Source of the DNA: JBHIKY01 sp042139015
Lineage (GTDB): Bacteria > Bacillota > Bacilli > Bacillales > Marinococcaceae
Direction: 5' to 3'
Assembly (NCBI RefSeq): GCF_042139015.1
Contig: NZ_JBHIKY010000006.1
Coordinates: 62,001-126,000, forward strand
Length of the DNA: 64,000 nucleotides
Program-made: the position numbers and the translations under genes
Part shown: piece after piece, positions 51,792 to 60,583 of the stretch
How the letters are laid out: each line of letters begins with the position of its first letter
Position numbering within the stretch: the stretch's first letter is position 1
Notes under the pieces: generated by a model
Seen by the model: the letters and a program-made list of their open reading frames with translations, nothing else
Told to the model about the DNA's origin: nothing
The model's database searches: none

Positions 51792-51992
51792 ATGACCGCG
51801 TTGCAGAATATGTGGTTTTCATTTTTTGGTTTATTTTTAATGTTTATATCTACAGGTGCCGCTGTGCTGGGACGGGAGAAGCTTTCAGGTTTTTGGAGGT
51901 ATCTCGTTTTAACGATATCTTTTATTTGTTTAGTGATAGCAGGATTGATTGTGATTGCAGTGGTGTTTAGAGGACCGCTTGCGGATGCGTAA
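51792..51992 (+). CDS. yphE: DUF2768-family membrane protein (YphE-like)
   Basis: Protein of 66 residues with two hydrophobic helices (about 7-26 and 38-58) separated by a short basic loop (GREKLSGFWRY). Size, topology and position before yphF and spoIVA match B. subtilis YphE. Function unknown. AAAGGAGGAAG lies just upstream of ATG 51792; a longer frame from 51729 would start before the promoter -10 and is rejected. Confidence 0.8.
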   Translation: MTALQNMWFSFFGLFLMFISTGAAVLGREKLSGFWRYLVLTISFICLVIAGLIVIAVVFRGPLADA

Positions 51993-52013
51993 GTGTAATG
52001 GAGGTGAAGTCAG

Positions 52014-52739
52014 TTGCCTTCTGCAGCTATAAAAATTTTTTCAATGGCTATTCTTTCTTTACTGATTCTTAGCGGCTGCATGTTTCCGGAATCAGAACGT
52101 GCAGAAAACCAGGTTCCTTATGAAAATCAGCTTGCATCGGTACAGCAGGCAGTGGAACAGTATAGAGAAGATAATGGTGTACTTCCTATTCAGAATAGGG
52201 ATGAAAATATACCGGAATACCAAAAGTATGTCGTAGATTTTCGGAAAATGATGCCAAGATATCTGCAGGAACCGCCCGGGAATTCTTTCGAAAGCGGCGG
52301 ACCGTTTCAATATGTAATTATTGACCCGGAGGAGGAAGCTGAAGTAAAAGTTATAGATTTGCGGGTAATGAATGAAATACAGGCATTTGAAAGGGAAATA
52401 CAGGCTTATATTAAAAAGAACGAATATGCTCCTATTAAGGAAGCGGTCGGTCCGAATGTCTATAAAATAGATATGGAGCGGCTGGATTATCACCGCGAGG
52501 CAAAAGTGGAAAGTCCTTATTTTAATACCACTCTTCCCCTGCTTATTAATCAAAATGGAAAGGTATTGATTGATTATTCCATTGACCTTAACATAGCTTT
52601 AAGAGAGCATGAACATAATTTTGAGCCTGGGGATAATATTATGCCTGTATTAACGGACAATTATCCAATTGTCCCTGCTTTTTCCGTTCCATACACGATT
52701 GATAATAATAATGAACCCGAATTTTTGGAAACAGACTAA
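52014..52739 (+). CDS. yphF: YphF-like lipoprotein
   Basis: Lipoprotein of 241 residues: signal helix and lipobox ILSGC with Cys22, then an acidic globular domain without recognised motifs (pattern LASVQQAVEQYREDNGVLP near 40 repeats weakly near 125). It resembles B. subtilis YphF in length and position. Start is TTG 52014 behind GGAGGTGAAG. It is probably co-transcribed with yphE (22-base gap). Function unknown. Confidence 0.82.
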   Translation: MPSAAIKIFSMAILSLLILSGCMFPESERAENQVPYENQLASVQQAVEQYREDNGVLPIQNRDENIPEYQKYVVDFRKMMPRYLQEPPGNSFESGGPFQYVIIDPEEEAEVKVIDLRVMNEIQAFEREIQAYIKKNEYAPIKEAVGPNVYKIDMERLDYHREAKVESPYFNTTLPLLINQNGKVLIDYSIDLNIALREHEHNFEPGDNIMPVLTDNYPIVPAFSVPYTIDNNNEPEFLETD

Positions 52740-52775
52740 TCCTTGCCCGCCGTGCTGCGGACAAGGATTTTCTAT
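52738..52775 (+). terminator. terminator between yphF and spoIVA
   Basis: AATCCTTGCCCGC pairs with GCGGACAAGGATT (one mismatch) and is followed by TTTCTATTTT. It overlaps the yphF stop. Confidence 0.85.
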
Positions 52776-52793
52776 TTTATAAATCAAAGTAAG

Positions 52794-52821
52794 TCATATC
52801 CCTCGGACAATGTCATAGAAT
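52794..52821 (+). promoter_or_regulatory. sigma-E type promoter of spoIVA
   Basis: TCATATC (52794-52800) and CATAGAAT (52814-52821), spacer 13, match sigma-E consensus in all but one base in each box. Mother-cell sigma-E drives spoIVA in B. subtilis. Confidence 0.7.
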
Positions 52822-52877
52822 GTATTGTCATACATGAAAAACCGGTATCGGAGATGAACCGAACAGGAGGGGATCTA

Positions 52878-54359
52878 GTGGAAAAGATTGATATCTTTAA
52901 GGATATCGCGGAACGGACCGGCGGAGACATATATCTTGGAGTAGTTGGAGCAGTCCGAACCGGTAAGTCCACATTCATTAAGAAATTTATGGAGCTCGTA
53001 GTTCTGCCAAATATGGAAAGCGAAGCAGAAAGGGCAAGAGCAAAAGACGAGCTGCCGCAAAGTGCAGCCGGAAAAACGATTATGACAACGGAACCGAAAT
53101 TTGTACCTAATAACGCAGTTTCACTTGAAGTCGATGAAGGCATTGATGTCAATGTTCGTTTAGTCGACTGTGTAGGCTATGCAGTTCCAGGTGCAAAAGG
53201 GTATGAGGATGAAAACGGTCCTCGGATGATCAACACTCCATGGTATGAGGATCCAATTCCATTTCAGGAAGCAGCTGAAATTGGAACACGAAAGGTAATC
53301 CAGGAGCATTCAACGTTAGGTGTAGTAATTACTTCTGACGGAACGATCGGGGATATTCCCCGGATGGATTATTTAGAAGCAGAAGAAAGAGTTATATCAG
53401 AACTTAAAGAAGTTGGAAAACCTTTTATCATTGTAGTAAATACGGTGCGTCCTCATCATCCGGAAACTCAGGCACTTCGAAATAAGCTTGAAGAAGAGCA
53501 TGATATTCCAGTTCTTGCTATGAGTATAGAAAGTATGACAGAGCACGATATTCACAATGTATTAAGAGAAGTACTATTTGAGTTCCCTGTGCATGAAGTA
53601 AATGTAAACCTGCCAAGCTGGGTAATGGTGCTGCGGGAATCTCACTGGCTCAGGGAAGATTATGAAAAGTCTGTACGTAACACCGTAAAAGATATTAAGA
53701 GGCTCCGCGATGTTGATCGCGTAGTACAGCAATTTGCCACGGAGTTTGAATTTATCGAAGATGCTGGGTTAACAGGAATAGAGATGGGCAAAGGGATCGC
53801 AGAAATTGATTTATTTGCTCCAGACCCGCTGTATGACCAGATTCTAAAAGAAGTAGTCGGTGTGGAAATTAGAGGCAAGGATCATCTGCTGCAGTTAATG
53901 CAGGATTTTGCTTATGCCAAAAGTGAATATGATCAAGTGAGCGAAGGATTAAAGATGGTTAAACAGACTGGTTATGGAATAGCCGCTCCGGCATTGTCCG
54001 ATATGAGTCTGGATGAACCAGAAATTATCCGCCAGGGTTCAAGATTTGGAGTTCGTTTGCGGGCGGTAGCTCCGTCTATTCATATGATTAAAGTAGATGT
54101 AGAGTCTGAGTTTGCTCCGATAATCGGAACGGAAAAACAAAGTGAAGAACTCGTCCGATATTTAATGCAGGATTTTGAGGAAAATCCACTCTCCATATGG
54201 AATTCTGATATTTTCGGACGCTCTCTCAATTCCATTGTTCGTGAAGGTATTCAGGCTAAGCTGTCATTAATGCCGGAAAATGCCCGCTATAAATTAAAAG
54301 AAACTCTCGAGAGGATTATAAACGAGGGATCCGGCGGTTTGATAGCGATTATCCTATAA
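52878..54359 (+). CDS. spoIVA: stage IV sporulation protein A
   Basis: Coat morphogenetic ATPase of 493 residues that polymerises on the forespore surface to form the coat basement layer. The N-terminal nucleotide-binding domain has Walker A GAVRTGKST near 24-32, LVDCVGYAVPGAKGYEDE near 95 and VVNTVRPHHPE near 190. The C-terminal anchoring region ends in GSGGLIAIIL. GTG 52878 lies 6 bases after AGGAGGGG; the frame is open from 52743 but that part holds the promoter. Length equals that of B. subtilis SpoIVA (492). Confidence 0.97.
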   Translation: MEKIDIFKDIAERTGGDIYLGVVGAVRTGKSTFIKKFMELVVLPNMESEAERARAKDELPQSAAGKTIMTTEPKFVPNNAVSLEVDEGIDVNVRLVDCVGYAVPGAKGYEDENGPRMINTPWYEDPIPFQEAAEIGTRKVIQEHSTLGVVITSDGTIGDIPRMDYLEAEERVISELKEVGKPFIIVVNTVRPHHPETQALRNKLEEEHDIPVLAMSIESMTEHDIHNVLREVLFEFPVHEVNVNLPSWVMVLRESHWLREDYEKSVRNTVKDIKRLRDVDRVVQQFATEFEFIEDAGLTGIEMGKGIAEIDLFAPDPLYDQILKEVVGVEIRGKDHLLQLMQDFAYAKSEYDQVSEGLKMVKQTGYGIAAPALSDMSLDEPEIIRQGSRFGVRLRAVAPSIHMIKVDVESEFAPIIGTEKQSEELVRYLMQDFEENPLSIWNSDIFGRSLNSIVREGIQAKLSLMPENARYKLKETLERIINEGSGGLIAIIL

Positions 54360-54371
54360 TATAAACATGTA

Positions 54372-54408
54372 TGGCTGTCATCATTTGCGGGCAGCCAGTT
54401 ATTTTTTC
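54372..54408 (+). terminator. terminator of spoIVA
   Basis: TGGCTGTC...GGCAGCCA stem followed by GTTATTTTTT. Confidence 0.8.
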
Positions 54409-54462
54409 ATGATAATTGTTTACATAATTATATTATCGTTAATTAAAATCCAGTTAGTATTT

Positions 54463-54491
54463 TTGCTTTATAGCAGTCCTTATGCTAAAAT
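54463..54491 (+). promoter_or_regulatory. sigma-A promoter of folE-mtrB
   Basis: TTGCTT (54463-54468), 17-base spacer, TAAAAT (54486-54491) preceded by TG (extended -10). Confidence 0.75.
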
Positions 54492-54530
54492 TTTTCAAAG
54501 GTTAACCTACAGTTGATAGGAGGAAACAGG

Positions 54531-55100
54531 GTGGAAACCTTTGACCATGAAAAAATAGAGAAAGCTGTAAAGATGATCCTTGAAGCTGTCGGGGATGATC
54601 CTGATAGAGAGGGAGTTGCTGATACTCCAAAGCGGGTAGCGAAAATGTATGAAGAAGTTTTTCAAGGATTAAAAGAAAACCCCGCTGATCATTTACAAAC
54701 GGTTTTTGGTGAGGATCATGAAGAACTGGTGCTGGTCCGGGACATTCCGTTTTATTCTATGTGTGAACATCACCTGGTTCCATTTTTTGGGAAAGCGCAT
54801 ATCGGTTATATCCCTAAAGGTGGAAAAGTGACAGGGCTGAGCAAACTAGCACGAACCTTAGAAGTGGTGGCCAGACGTCCACAGCTCCAGGAGCGTATCA
54901 CTTCAACCATCGCCGATACAATCGTCGATACCCTTCAGCCACACGGGGTAATAGTCGTAATTGAAGCAGAGCATATGTGCATGACGATGAGAGGTGTAAA
55001 AAAGCCTGGTGCCGAAACTGTTACATCGGCAGTAAGAGGTTCATTCGAAACGGATGAAGCATCCAGAGCCGAAGTCCTCTCCTTAATTAACCGTGGATAA
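54531..55100 (+). CDS. folE: GTP cyclohydrolase I
   Basis: Converts GTP to dihydroneopterin triphosphate, the first step of folate synthesis; 189 residues. Zinc and active-site block SMCEHHLVPFFGKAHIGYIP near 72-91, GLSKLARTLEVVARRPQLQERIT near 99-121 and EAEHMCMTMRGV near 143. GTG 54531 lies 9 bases after AGGAGG; the upstream start at 54513 is inside that site. In B. subtilis this gene is mtrA, paired with mtrB as here. The hbs gene that normally precedes it is absent. Confidence 0.95.
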   Translation: METFDHEKIEKAVKMILEAVGDDPDREGVADTPKRVAKMYEEVFQGLKENPADHLQTVFGEDHEELVLVRDIPFYSMCEHHLVPFFGKAHIGYIPKGGKVTGLSKLARTLEVVARRPQLQERITSTIADTIVDTLQPHGVIVVIEAEHMCMTMRGVKKPGAETVTSAVRGSFETDEASRAEVLSLINRG

Positions 55101-55127
55101 TATTATAAGAAACAGGTGGATGATGGT

Positions 55128-55346
55128 ATGAGTAGTAAAGATGATTTTTTTGTAATTAAAGCAGAAGAGGACGGAGTCAATGTTATTGGGTTAACAAGAG
55201 GAACAGATACCCGTTTTCATCATTCAGAGAAATTGGATAAAGGCGAAGTCATGATTGCCCAGTTTACAGAACATACCTCAGCCGTGAAAGTAAGAGGCAG
55301 GGCGGTTATTCAGACGAGTCATGGAGAAATGAAATCTGACTCTTGA
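55128..55346 (+). CDS. mtrB: trp RNA-binding attenuation protein TRAP
   Basis: Small protein of 72 residues that forms an 11-subunit ring, binds tryptophan and then GAG/UAG repeats in trp leader RNA. The RNA-contacting Lys and Arg residues are visible in KLDKGEV and AVKVRGRAVIQTSHGE. ATG 55128 lies 9 bases after AGGTGG; a GTG at 55116 would add four residues. The trp operon target is outside this window. Paired with folE as in B. subtilis. Confidence 0.95.
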   Translation: MSSKDDFFVIKAEEDGVNVIGLTRGTDTRFHHSEKLDKGEVMIAQFTEHTSAVKVRGRAVIQTSHGEMKSDS

Positions 55347-55361
55347 TGAAAAAGCAGCCAG

Positions 55362-55400
55362 AGAACTTCTACTCTTCGAGACAGAGCAGAAGTTCTTTTC
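55362..55400 (+). terminator. terminator of folE-mtrB
   Basis: AGAACTTCT...AGAAGTTCT with inner CTCT/AGAG pairing, then TTTTCC. Confidence 0.85.
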
Positions 55401-55469
55401 CATTTCTTACCTTAAAGACTTCTGATTGGCGGAATGGTGGAGGAAACCTTTAATGGTTTTTTCAAAATA

Positions 55470-55478
55470 TGCTATAAT
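55470..55478 (+). promoter_or_regulatory. extended -10 promoter of the hepS operon
   Basis: TGCTATAAT (TGn-TATAAT) about 95 bases upstream of hepS; no good -35. Confidence 0.6.
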
Positions 55479-55574
55479 AACAGCGATATGCAAGTCCGCT
55501 GGCTTGTTTCTACATAAAGAACTAATTTTCGGCTTACATGCCTCTTTTATTCTTAATTTTGGGGGACTTCCATC

Positions 55575-56375
55575 ATGATCAACGCTCAAATACAGGCAGA
55601 AGAAATCCGCGGTATTGAAAATGACTTTTTACAGATGACAGCACATCCATACTTAAAGCAATATATTATTGAGCCGGAAATTGACAATGATTTAATTTCT
55701 TTTCTGCTCGAAATTTTAAAAAATACCAATTTTTTGTCAGCCGATGAAAAAAAAGAACAAATTTTATCTGCTGTATTCGTCCAGTCAGCTTTTATGACAC
55801 ACGAAAATGTTATTGTAAAGGACGATAAAAATGACTGCGACCACCAGAAAAAACCGACACAGCTTACGGTTTTAGCTGGCGATTTTTTTAGCAGTCTATA
55901 CTATTATATGCTTGTGAAAAAAGCACACCAGCGGATCATACCTGTCTTTAGTCATGCAATTCAGCGGATTAATGAAGAAAAAATGTCTCTTCATTTCTTT
56001 TCCCGAGATTCAGAAACAGAACTGATGGATCGGATAGTTGTAGTAGAAGGGTGTTTTATAAAGGATATTGCATTTCATTACAATGAGGTAGAGCTTGCTG
56101 AATTAGCAGAAACCTTTTTTATTCTAAAAAGATTAGTACGTGAAAAAAACACACATTATGTTGCGGATCTCTCAGCTATTTCAGCTTCTGTTTATAATTT
56201 TCTGGAATCTAAGCACCATCAGCCGGGTGATGAATGGCTCACTGATAAAGTAAAGAGGTGGCTTCAGAGACAAATCGATTTTTATTCACAAAAATTAATT
56301 CGGCAATGGGAGGCATGCATACAAGAAGATTACCCCTATTTGCAGGATACAATGTCAAAATGGATGAATGTTTAA
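55575..56375 (+). CDS. hepS: heptaprenyl diphosphate synthase component I
   Basis: Non-catalytic partner (266 residues) of HepT; the pair makes the C35 tail of menaquinone-7. It is all-helical; the family block LTVLAGDFFSSLYYYMLVK near residue 100 is clear. There is no DDxxD motif, as expected of component I. GGGGGACTT precedes the ATG. It opens a menaquinone cluster with menG, ubiA, ubiX, mqnA and hepT. Confidence 0.88.
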   Translation: MINAQIQAEEIRGIENDFLQMTAHPYLKQYIIEPEIDNDLISFLLEILKNTNFLSADEKKEQILSAVFVQSAFMTHENVIVKDDKNDCDHQKKPTQLTVLAGDFFSSLYYYMLVKKAHQRIIPVFSHAIQRINEEKMSLHFFSRDSETELMDRIVVVEGCFIKDIAFHYNEVELAELAETFFILKRLVREKNTHYVADLSAISASVYNFLESKHHQPGDEWLTDKVKRWLQRQIDFYSQKLIRQWEACIQEDYPYLQDTMSKWMNV

Positions 56376-56405
56376 GAAGGTAATGGTTCAGGGAAGGGTG
56401 TTCAG

Positions 56406-57125
56406 ATGCACAAGCCAAAGGAAGAACGTGTCCATGAAGTGTTCGAGTCAATACACGAAAAGTATGACAAAATGAACACAGTGATAAGTCTCAATCAGCA
56501 TACGAACTGGCGCCGTGATGTGATGAAAAAAATGAACGTGAGCCTGGGAGCATCTGCGCTTGATTTATGCTGCGGCACAGCTGACTGGACGATACAGCTT
56601 GCAGAAGCTGCAGGCGAAAACGGGTATATTAAAGGTCTGGATTTTAGTGAAAATATGCTGCGCGCAGGTCAAGAAAAAGTAGCCAGGCTTGGGTTTGAAA
56701 ACATAGAATTACTGCACGGAAATGCAATGGACATTCCATTTGCAGATGAAACCTTCGACTTTGTCACTATCGGTTTCGGCCTTAGAAATGTGCCTGATTA
56801 TGATACTGTACTGCGAGAAATGTATAGAATACTAAAACCCGGGGGATTGGCCGTCAGTCTCGAAACTTCCCAGCCGGAGAAGCGTGTGGTGAATAAAGCG
56901 TATTCTATTTATTTTACAAAAGTTATGCCTTTACTTGGTAAATACATAGCAGGAAAATATAAAGAATATTCCTGGCTGCAGGAATCGACAATGTCGTTTC
57001 CAAATAAAAATTTACTGTCAATTATGTTTGCAGAAGCCGGATTTGATAAGGTACAGGTCAGCTCTTATTCATTCGGAGCCGCTGCAGCTCACTTTGCTTA
57101 CAAGGGTGTGACAGAGGATAAGTGA
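56406..57125 (+). CDS. menG: demethylmenaquinone methyltransferase
   Basis: SAM-dependent C-methyltransferase of 239 residues that finishes menaquinone (UbiE/MenG family). Motifs: VHEVFESIHEKYDKMN near 10-25, NWRRDVMKKM near 40, SAM motif ALDLCCGTADWTIQLAEA near 53, GFGLRNVPDY near 117. GGAAGGGTG precedes the ATG. Same position between hepS and hepT as in B. subtilis, but three extra genes follow here. Confidence 0.95.
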   Translation: MHKPKEERVHEVFESIHEKYDKMNTVISLNQHTNWRRDVMKKMNVSLGASALDLCCGTADWTIQLAEAAGENGYIKGLDFSENMLRAGQEKVARLGFENIELLHGNAMDIPFADETFDFVTIGFGLRNVPDYDTVLREMYRILKPGGLAVSLETSQPEKRVVNKAYSIYFTKVMPLLGKYIAGKYKEYSWLQESTMSFPNKNLLSIMFAEAGFDKVQVSSYSFGAAAAHFAYKGVTEDK

Positions 57126-57138
57126 GGAAAGCCTTGTT

Positions 57139-57999
57139 ATGAAGAAATTAAAGATTATATTAGAAATGATAAAATTTGAGCATACGTTATTTGCACTCCC
57201 TTTTGCTTTTTTAGGTGCTGTACTCGGGAGTTTAATAGTAGAAGGAAGCTGGCCGACTTTATTTGAGTGGCTGTGGATTACTCTTGCCATGGTGGGTGCT
57301 AGAAGTGCAGCCATGGCTTTAAACCGGCTGATAGATGCAAAAATAGATAAAGATAATCCTAGAACAGCGGAAAGAGCAATTCCGGCAGGACTCATCTCTA
57401 AATCCCAAAGCCTTGTTTTTATTTCAGGCTCCTTTTTGCTGTTATTCTTCTCTGCATTCCAGCTGAACATTCTCTCCGTATATTTGCTTCCGGTTGCCGT
57501 ATTTTTTTTAACAGCCTATTCATATACAAAACGCTTTACCTGGCTGTGCCATGTTTTCTTGGGTGTTACTATAGCAATAGCTCCACTCGGAGGCTGGGTC
57601 GGGACTACGGGTACTCTCTATCCGGAAGCGCTGCTGCTTTTTTTGGCAGTTGCATTTTGGACTGCTGGTTTTGATGTCATATATGCCACACAGGATGCAG
57701 AATATGATAGACGTAACGGGCTTTATTCAATACCATCCCGATTTGGAATTGCTCGTTCATTAAAGATTGCCCGATCTTTTCATATCGTGAGCTTCGTTTC
57801 GTTACTATGTCTGTTCTTCTTATCTCCATTAGGCTGGCTTTATGTGGCAGGGGTGTTCATAGCAGGGGCGATAATGGTTTATGAACATTCATTAGTAAAG
57901 CCTCACGATTTATCAAAAGTCAATGTTGCTTTTTTTCCAATGAACGGCATCATTAGTGTTGTTATGCTGCTATTTACGATTGGAGATATGATATTATGA
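57139..57999 (+). CDS. mqnP: UbiA-family prenyltransferase (probable MqnP)
   Basis: Membrane prenyltransferase of 286 residues with about eight helices. The first Asp-rich motif is NRLIDAKIDKDNPRTAERAIPAG near 73-95 and the second is DVIYATQDAEYDRRNGLYSIPSRFG near 180-204. Next to ubiX and mqnA it most likely prenylates the aromatic intermediate of the futalosine menaquinone route, as proposed for MqnP, rather than acting in ubiquinone synthesis, which Bacillaceae lack. Starts 13 bases after menG. Confidence 0.9.
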   Translation: MKKLKIILEMIKFEHTLFALPFAFLGAVLGSLIVEGSWPTLFEWLWITLAMVGARSAAMALNRLIDAKIDKDNPRTAERAIPAGLISKSQSLVFISGSFLLLFFSAFQLNILSVYLLPVAVFFLTAYSYTKRFTWLCHVFLGVTIAIAPLGGWVGTTGTLYPEALLLFLAVAFWTAGFDVIYATQDAEYDRRNGLYSIPSRFGIARSLKIARSFHIVSFVSLLCLFFLSPLGWLYVAGVFIAGAIMVYEHSLVKPHDLSKVNVAFFPMNGIISVVMLLFTIGDMIL

Positions 58000-58607
58000 A
58001 CAGTCAACAAAAAATCTATACAGTAGCTATCACTGGTGCAAGCGGAGCAATATATGGTGTGAGGCTGACGAAGGAATTGGTGAAAGCAGAGCACAAAGTG
58101 CATTTTCTCATCAGTGAAGCCGGCTGGCAGGTATTTCGGGAAGAACTGCTATTAGATACTTCAGACAGGCAGAAATGCCTGAACGACTTATTTGGAGAGA
58201 CGGCACTTGAGGACTATATAGACATTCATCATCTGCAGGATTTTAAAGCTCCTGTCGCAAGCGGCTCCTACCGGACGGAAGCAATGATAGTAGTTCCTTG
58301 TTCCATGGGGACTCTGTCTAAAATAGCAAATGGGAACTCTGGGAGTCTCCTGGAGCGGTCTGCTGATGTTACGTTAAAAGAACGGCGCAGACTTATTCTT
58401 GTGCCGAGAGAGACTCCTTTGAACGGGATACACCTTGAAAATTTATTAAAAGCAGAGAGAGCAGGAGCCCATATCATCCCGGCCATGCCGGGGTTTTACC
58501 ATGTTCCGCAGTCGATGGATGATCTGATTAATTTTGTCGTTGGAAAAATTCTGGACGCACTTGACGTGCCCCATCAGTTATTTCAAAGGTGGGGGAGCAC
58601 ATCATGA
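57996..58607 (+). CDS. ubiX: UbiX-type flavin prenyltransferase
   Basis: Makes prenylated FMN, the cofactor of UbiD-type decarboxylases; 203 residues. ITGASGAIYGVRLTKEL near residue 8, VVPCSMGTLSKIANGNSGSLLERSADVTLKERR near 100-132 and LVPRETPLNGIHLENLL near 135 are diagnostic. It overlaps ubiA by four bases. The matching UbiD-type decarboxylase of the futalosine route is not in this window. Confidence 0.94.
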   Translation: MNSQQKIYTVAITGASGAIYGVRLTKELVKAEHKVHFLISEAGWQVFREELLLDTSDRQKCLNDLFGETALEDYIDIHHLQDFKAPVASGSYRTEAMIVVPCSMGTLSKIANGNSGSLLERSADVTLKERRRLILVPRETPLNGIHLENLLKAERAGAHIIPAMPGFYHVPQSMDDLINFVVGKILDALDVPHQLFQRWGSTS

Positions 58608-59467
58608 CTTTGAGAGTTGGAGAAATATCTTATTCTAATATCCTTCCATTGTTTTTTTATATGGATCGTGAATATTTAAAAACACTTGGATGCAATTTTA
58701 TACCAAAGGTGCCTTCTGGTTTGAATGAAGACATGAAAAATGAAACCATCGACGTCGGCGGTATCTCATCCTTTGCATACGGGGCCTCAGCTGATATGTA
58801 TAAAGTGCTCCCTGGAATGTCTGTTTCTTCCTATGGGAAGGTCGGATCGATATTTTTATTTTCAAAGAAGAATATTGAAGAGCTTGCGGATACGAAAATA
58901 TTACTGACTTCTGCAAGTGCCACCTCAGTGCATCTATTAAAAGCAATATTAAGAGAGTTTTATGATTTAGAAAACATAGAATTTGAGGTTGCTGAACCTG
59001 ATTTTGATACAATGAAATCAGCTTCCGATGCTTTCCTGTTAATAGGAGATGATGCGATTCGTTCGTTGTGGCGTAGCGACAGACATTTGTATCGTTACGA
59101 TCTCGGTCAGCTATGGTACGAGTTTACCGGTCTGCCGATGACATTTGCACTCATGACGGTGCGAAAACAGACAACAGAAGAGCAGCCGGAAATTCTTTTA
59201 GCACTCCAAAAGGAAATGCTTCGAAGTAAACAAATCGCAATTGGCACGAACTATAGAGATATGATAGCCTCTGTCCGTCAGTCAGTTGGTGGATCTGTTT
59301 CATTTTGGGAGGACTATTTTCAAACACTGTTTTATGATTTTAATAAAAAAGAAAAAGATGGTCTCCTTTATTATTACCGGCTTATGTACAAGCATGGTTA
59401 CTTTAAACAACAGGTTCTTGACATTGACATGTGGAATGCCGGAAACGAGGTGCAATACTTATTTTGA
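58604..59467 (+). CDS. mqnA: chorismate dehydratase MqnA
   Basis: First enzyme of the futalosine pathway, converting chorismate to 3-enolpyruvyl-benzoate; 287 residues with a periplasmic-binding-like fold. VGEISYSNILPLFFYM at the start, ETIDVGGISSFAYG near 48, TSASATSVHLLKAIL near 98 and WYEFTGLPMTFALMTVRK near 172 fit the family. It overlaps ubiX by four bases (ATGA) and has a GGGGGAG site. Other futalosine genes (mqnB, C, D) must lie elsewhere if the route is complete. Confidence 0.88.
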   Translation: MTLRVGEISYSNILPLFFYMDREYLKTLGCNFIPKVPSGLNEDMKNETIDVGGISSFAYGASADMYKVLPGMSVSSYGKVGSIFLFSKKNIEELADTKILLTSASATSVHLLKAILREFYDLENIEFEVAEPDFDTMKSASDAFLLIGDDAIRSLWRSDRHLYRYDLGQLWYEFTGLPMTFALMTVRKQTTEEQPEILLALQKEMLRSKQIAIGTNYRDMIASVRQSVGGSVSFWEDYFQTLFYDFNKKEKDGLLYYYRLMYKHGYFKQQVLDIDMWNAGNEVQYLF

Positions 59468-59478
59468 AGGTGAATGTA

Positions 59479-60450
59479 ATGAAGTTGGCGGACTTGTATA
59501 TGTATCTGAAACCAGATATAAAAAAAATTGAAGAAGAATTAGAAAGGTCCGTTCAGGCTGAGCATCCGGTATTGCGTGAGGCGTCACTGCATTTACTGCA
59601 GGCGGGGGGGAAGCGGATTCGGCCCGTATTTGTTCTGCTCGGAGCAAAATTCGGACATTATGATATTGAACGGCTGAAATATATTGCAGTATCTCTTGAA
59701 CTCATTCATATGGCCTCACTCGTTCATGATGATGTCATAGATGATGCAGAAATACGTCGCGGCCAAAAAACGATCAAGGCTCAGTGGGATAACCGCGTGG
59801 CTATGTACACAGGAGATTATATTTTTGCAAAAGCGATTGAAAAAGCTGCCTTTTTTGAAAATGAAGATATTCATCATGTGATTTCACAGACGATGCTTGA
59901 AATGTGTCTCGGAGAAATTGAACAAATTCGAGATCAATTTAATTGGAATCAGAACTTAAAAATCTATTTAAGAAGAATTAAAAGAAAAACGGCCCTGTTA
60001 ATTGCGGTGAGCTGCATGCTCGGCGCCATCAGTGCTGGTGCTTCAGAAAGAGACCAAAGAAAACTTTTTCAATACGGGTATAATGTAGGCATGTCTTATC
60101 AAATCATTGATGATATTTTGGATTTTACCGGCACTGAAAAAGAACTTGGAAAGCCTGCCGGCGGTGATTTGATGCAAGGTAATGTCACACTTCCAGCATT
60201 ATATGCGATGTGCCACGATCAAAAAGTATTCTCTGATATTCAGGCTCTCCTTGTAAACAAATCACCTGATCCGGAAGAGCTGAAATCGATTCTCGAAGCA
60301 GTAGAAACTTCCGGCGGTATTGAGTATTCAAAAGATATCAGCAGGAAATATTTACGAAAAGCATTTGAAGCTCTTGACGGACTACCTGATATATCAGCCG
60401 GACGATCACTGCGTGATATTGCTCAATACATCGGAGGCAGAAAGCATTAA
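59479..60450 (+). CDS. hepT: heptaprenyl diphosphate synthase component II
   Basis: Catalytic subunit of 323 residues. First Asp-rich motif LVHDDVIDDAEIRRG near 78-92, second DDILDFTGTEKELGKPAGGD near 210-229, and GGKRIRPVFVLL near 43. It condenses IPP onto farnesyl diphosphate with HepS. ATG 59479 is preceded by AAGGTGA; longer frames from 59431 overlap mqnA and are not supported. Last gene of the menaquinone cluster. Confidence 0.95.
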   Translation: MKLADLYMYLKPDIKKIEEELERSVQAEHPVLREASLHLLQAGGKRIRPVFVLLGAKFGHYDIERLKYIAVSLELIHMASLVHDDVIDDAEIRRGQKTIKAQWDNRVAMYTGDYIFAKAIEKAAFFENEDIHHVISQTMLEMCLGEIEQIRDQFNWNQNLKIYLRRIKRKTALLIAVSCMLGAISAGASERDQRKLFQYGYNVGMSYQIIDDILDFTGTEKELGKPAGGDLMQGNVTLPALYAMCHDQKVFSDIQALLVNKSPDPEELKSILEAVETSGGIEYSKDISRKYLRKAFEALDGLPDISAGRSLRDIAQYIGGRKH

Positions 60451-60511
60451 TAAATAATAGTATTCACTTGAAGAGCACCTTCGTGTTGCTCGCTTATAAA
60501 ATAGATCCATA

Positions 60512-60540
60512 TTGCTAACGCTTTCACAGTTTGTTATAAT
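60512..60540 (+). promoter_or_regulatory. sigma-A promoter of ndk
   Basis: TTGCTA (60512-60517), 17-base spacer, TATAAT (60535-60540). Confidence 0.75.
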
Positions 60541-60583
60541 CAGAGCGGTAAAATCTGGATACATAGGAAGGAAGCGTGAAACA

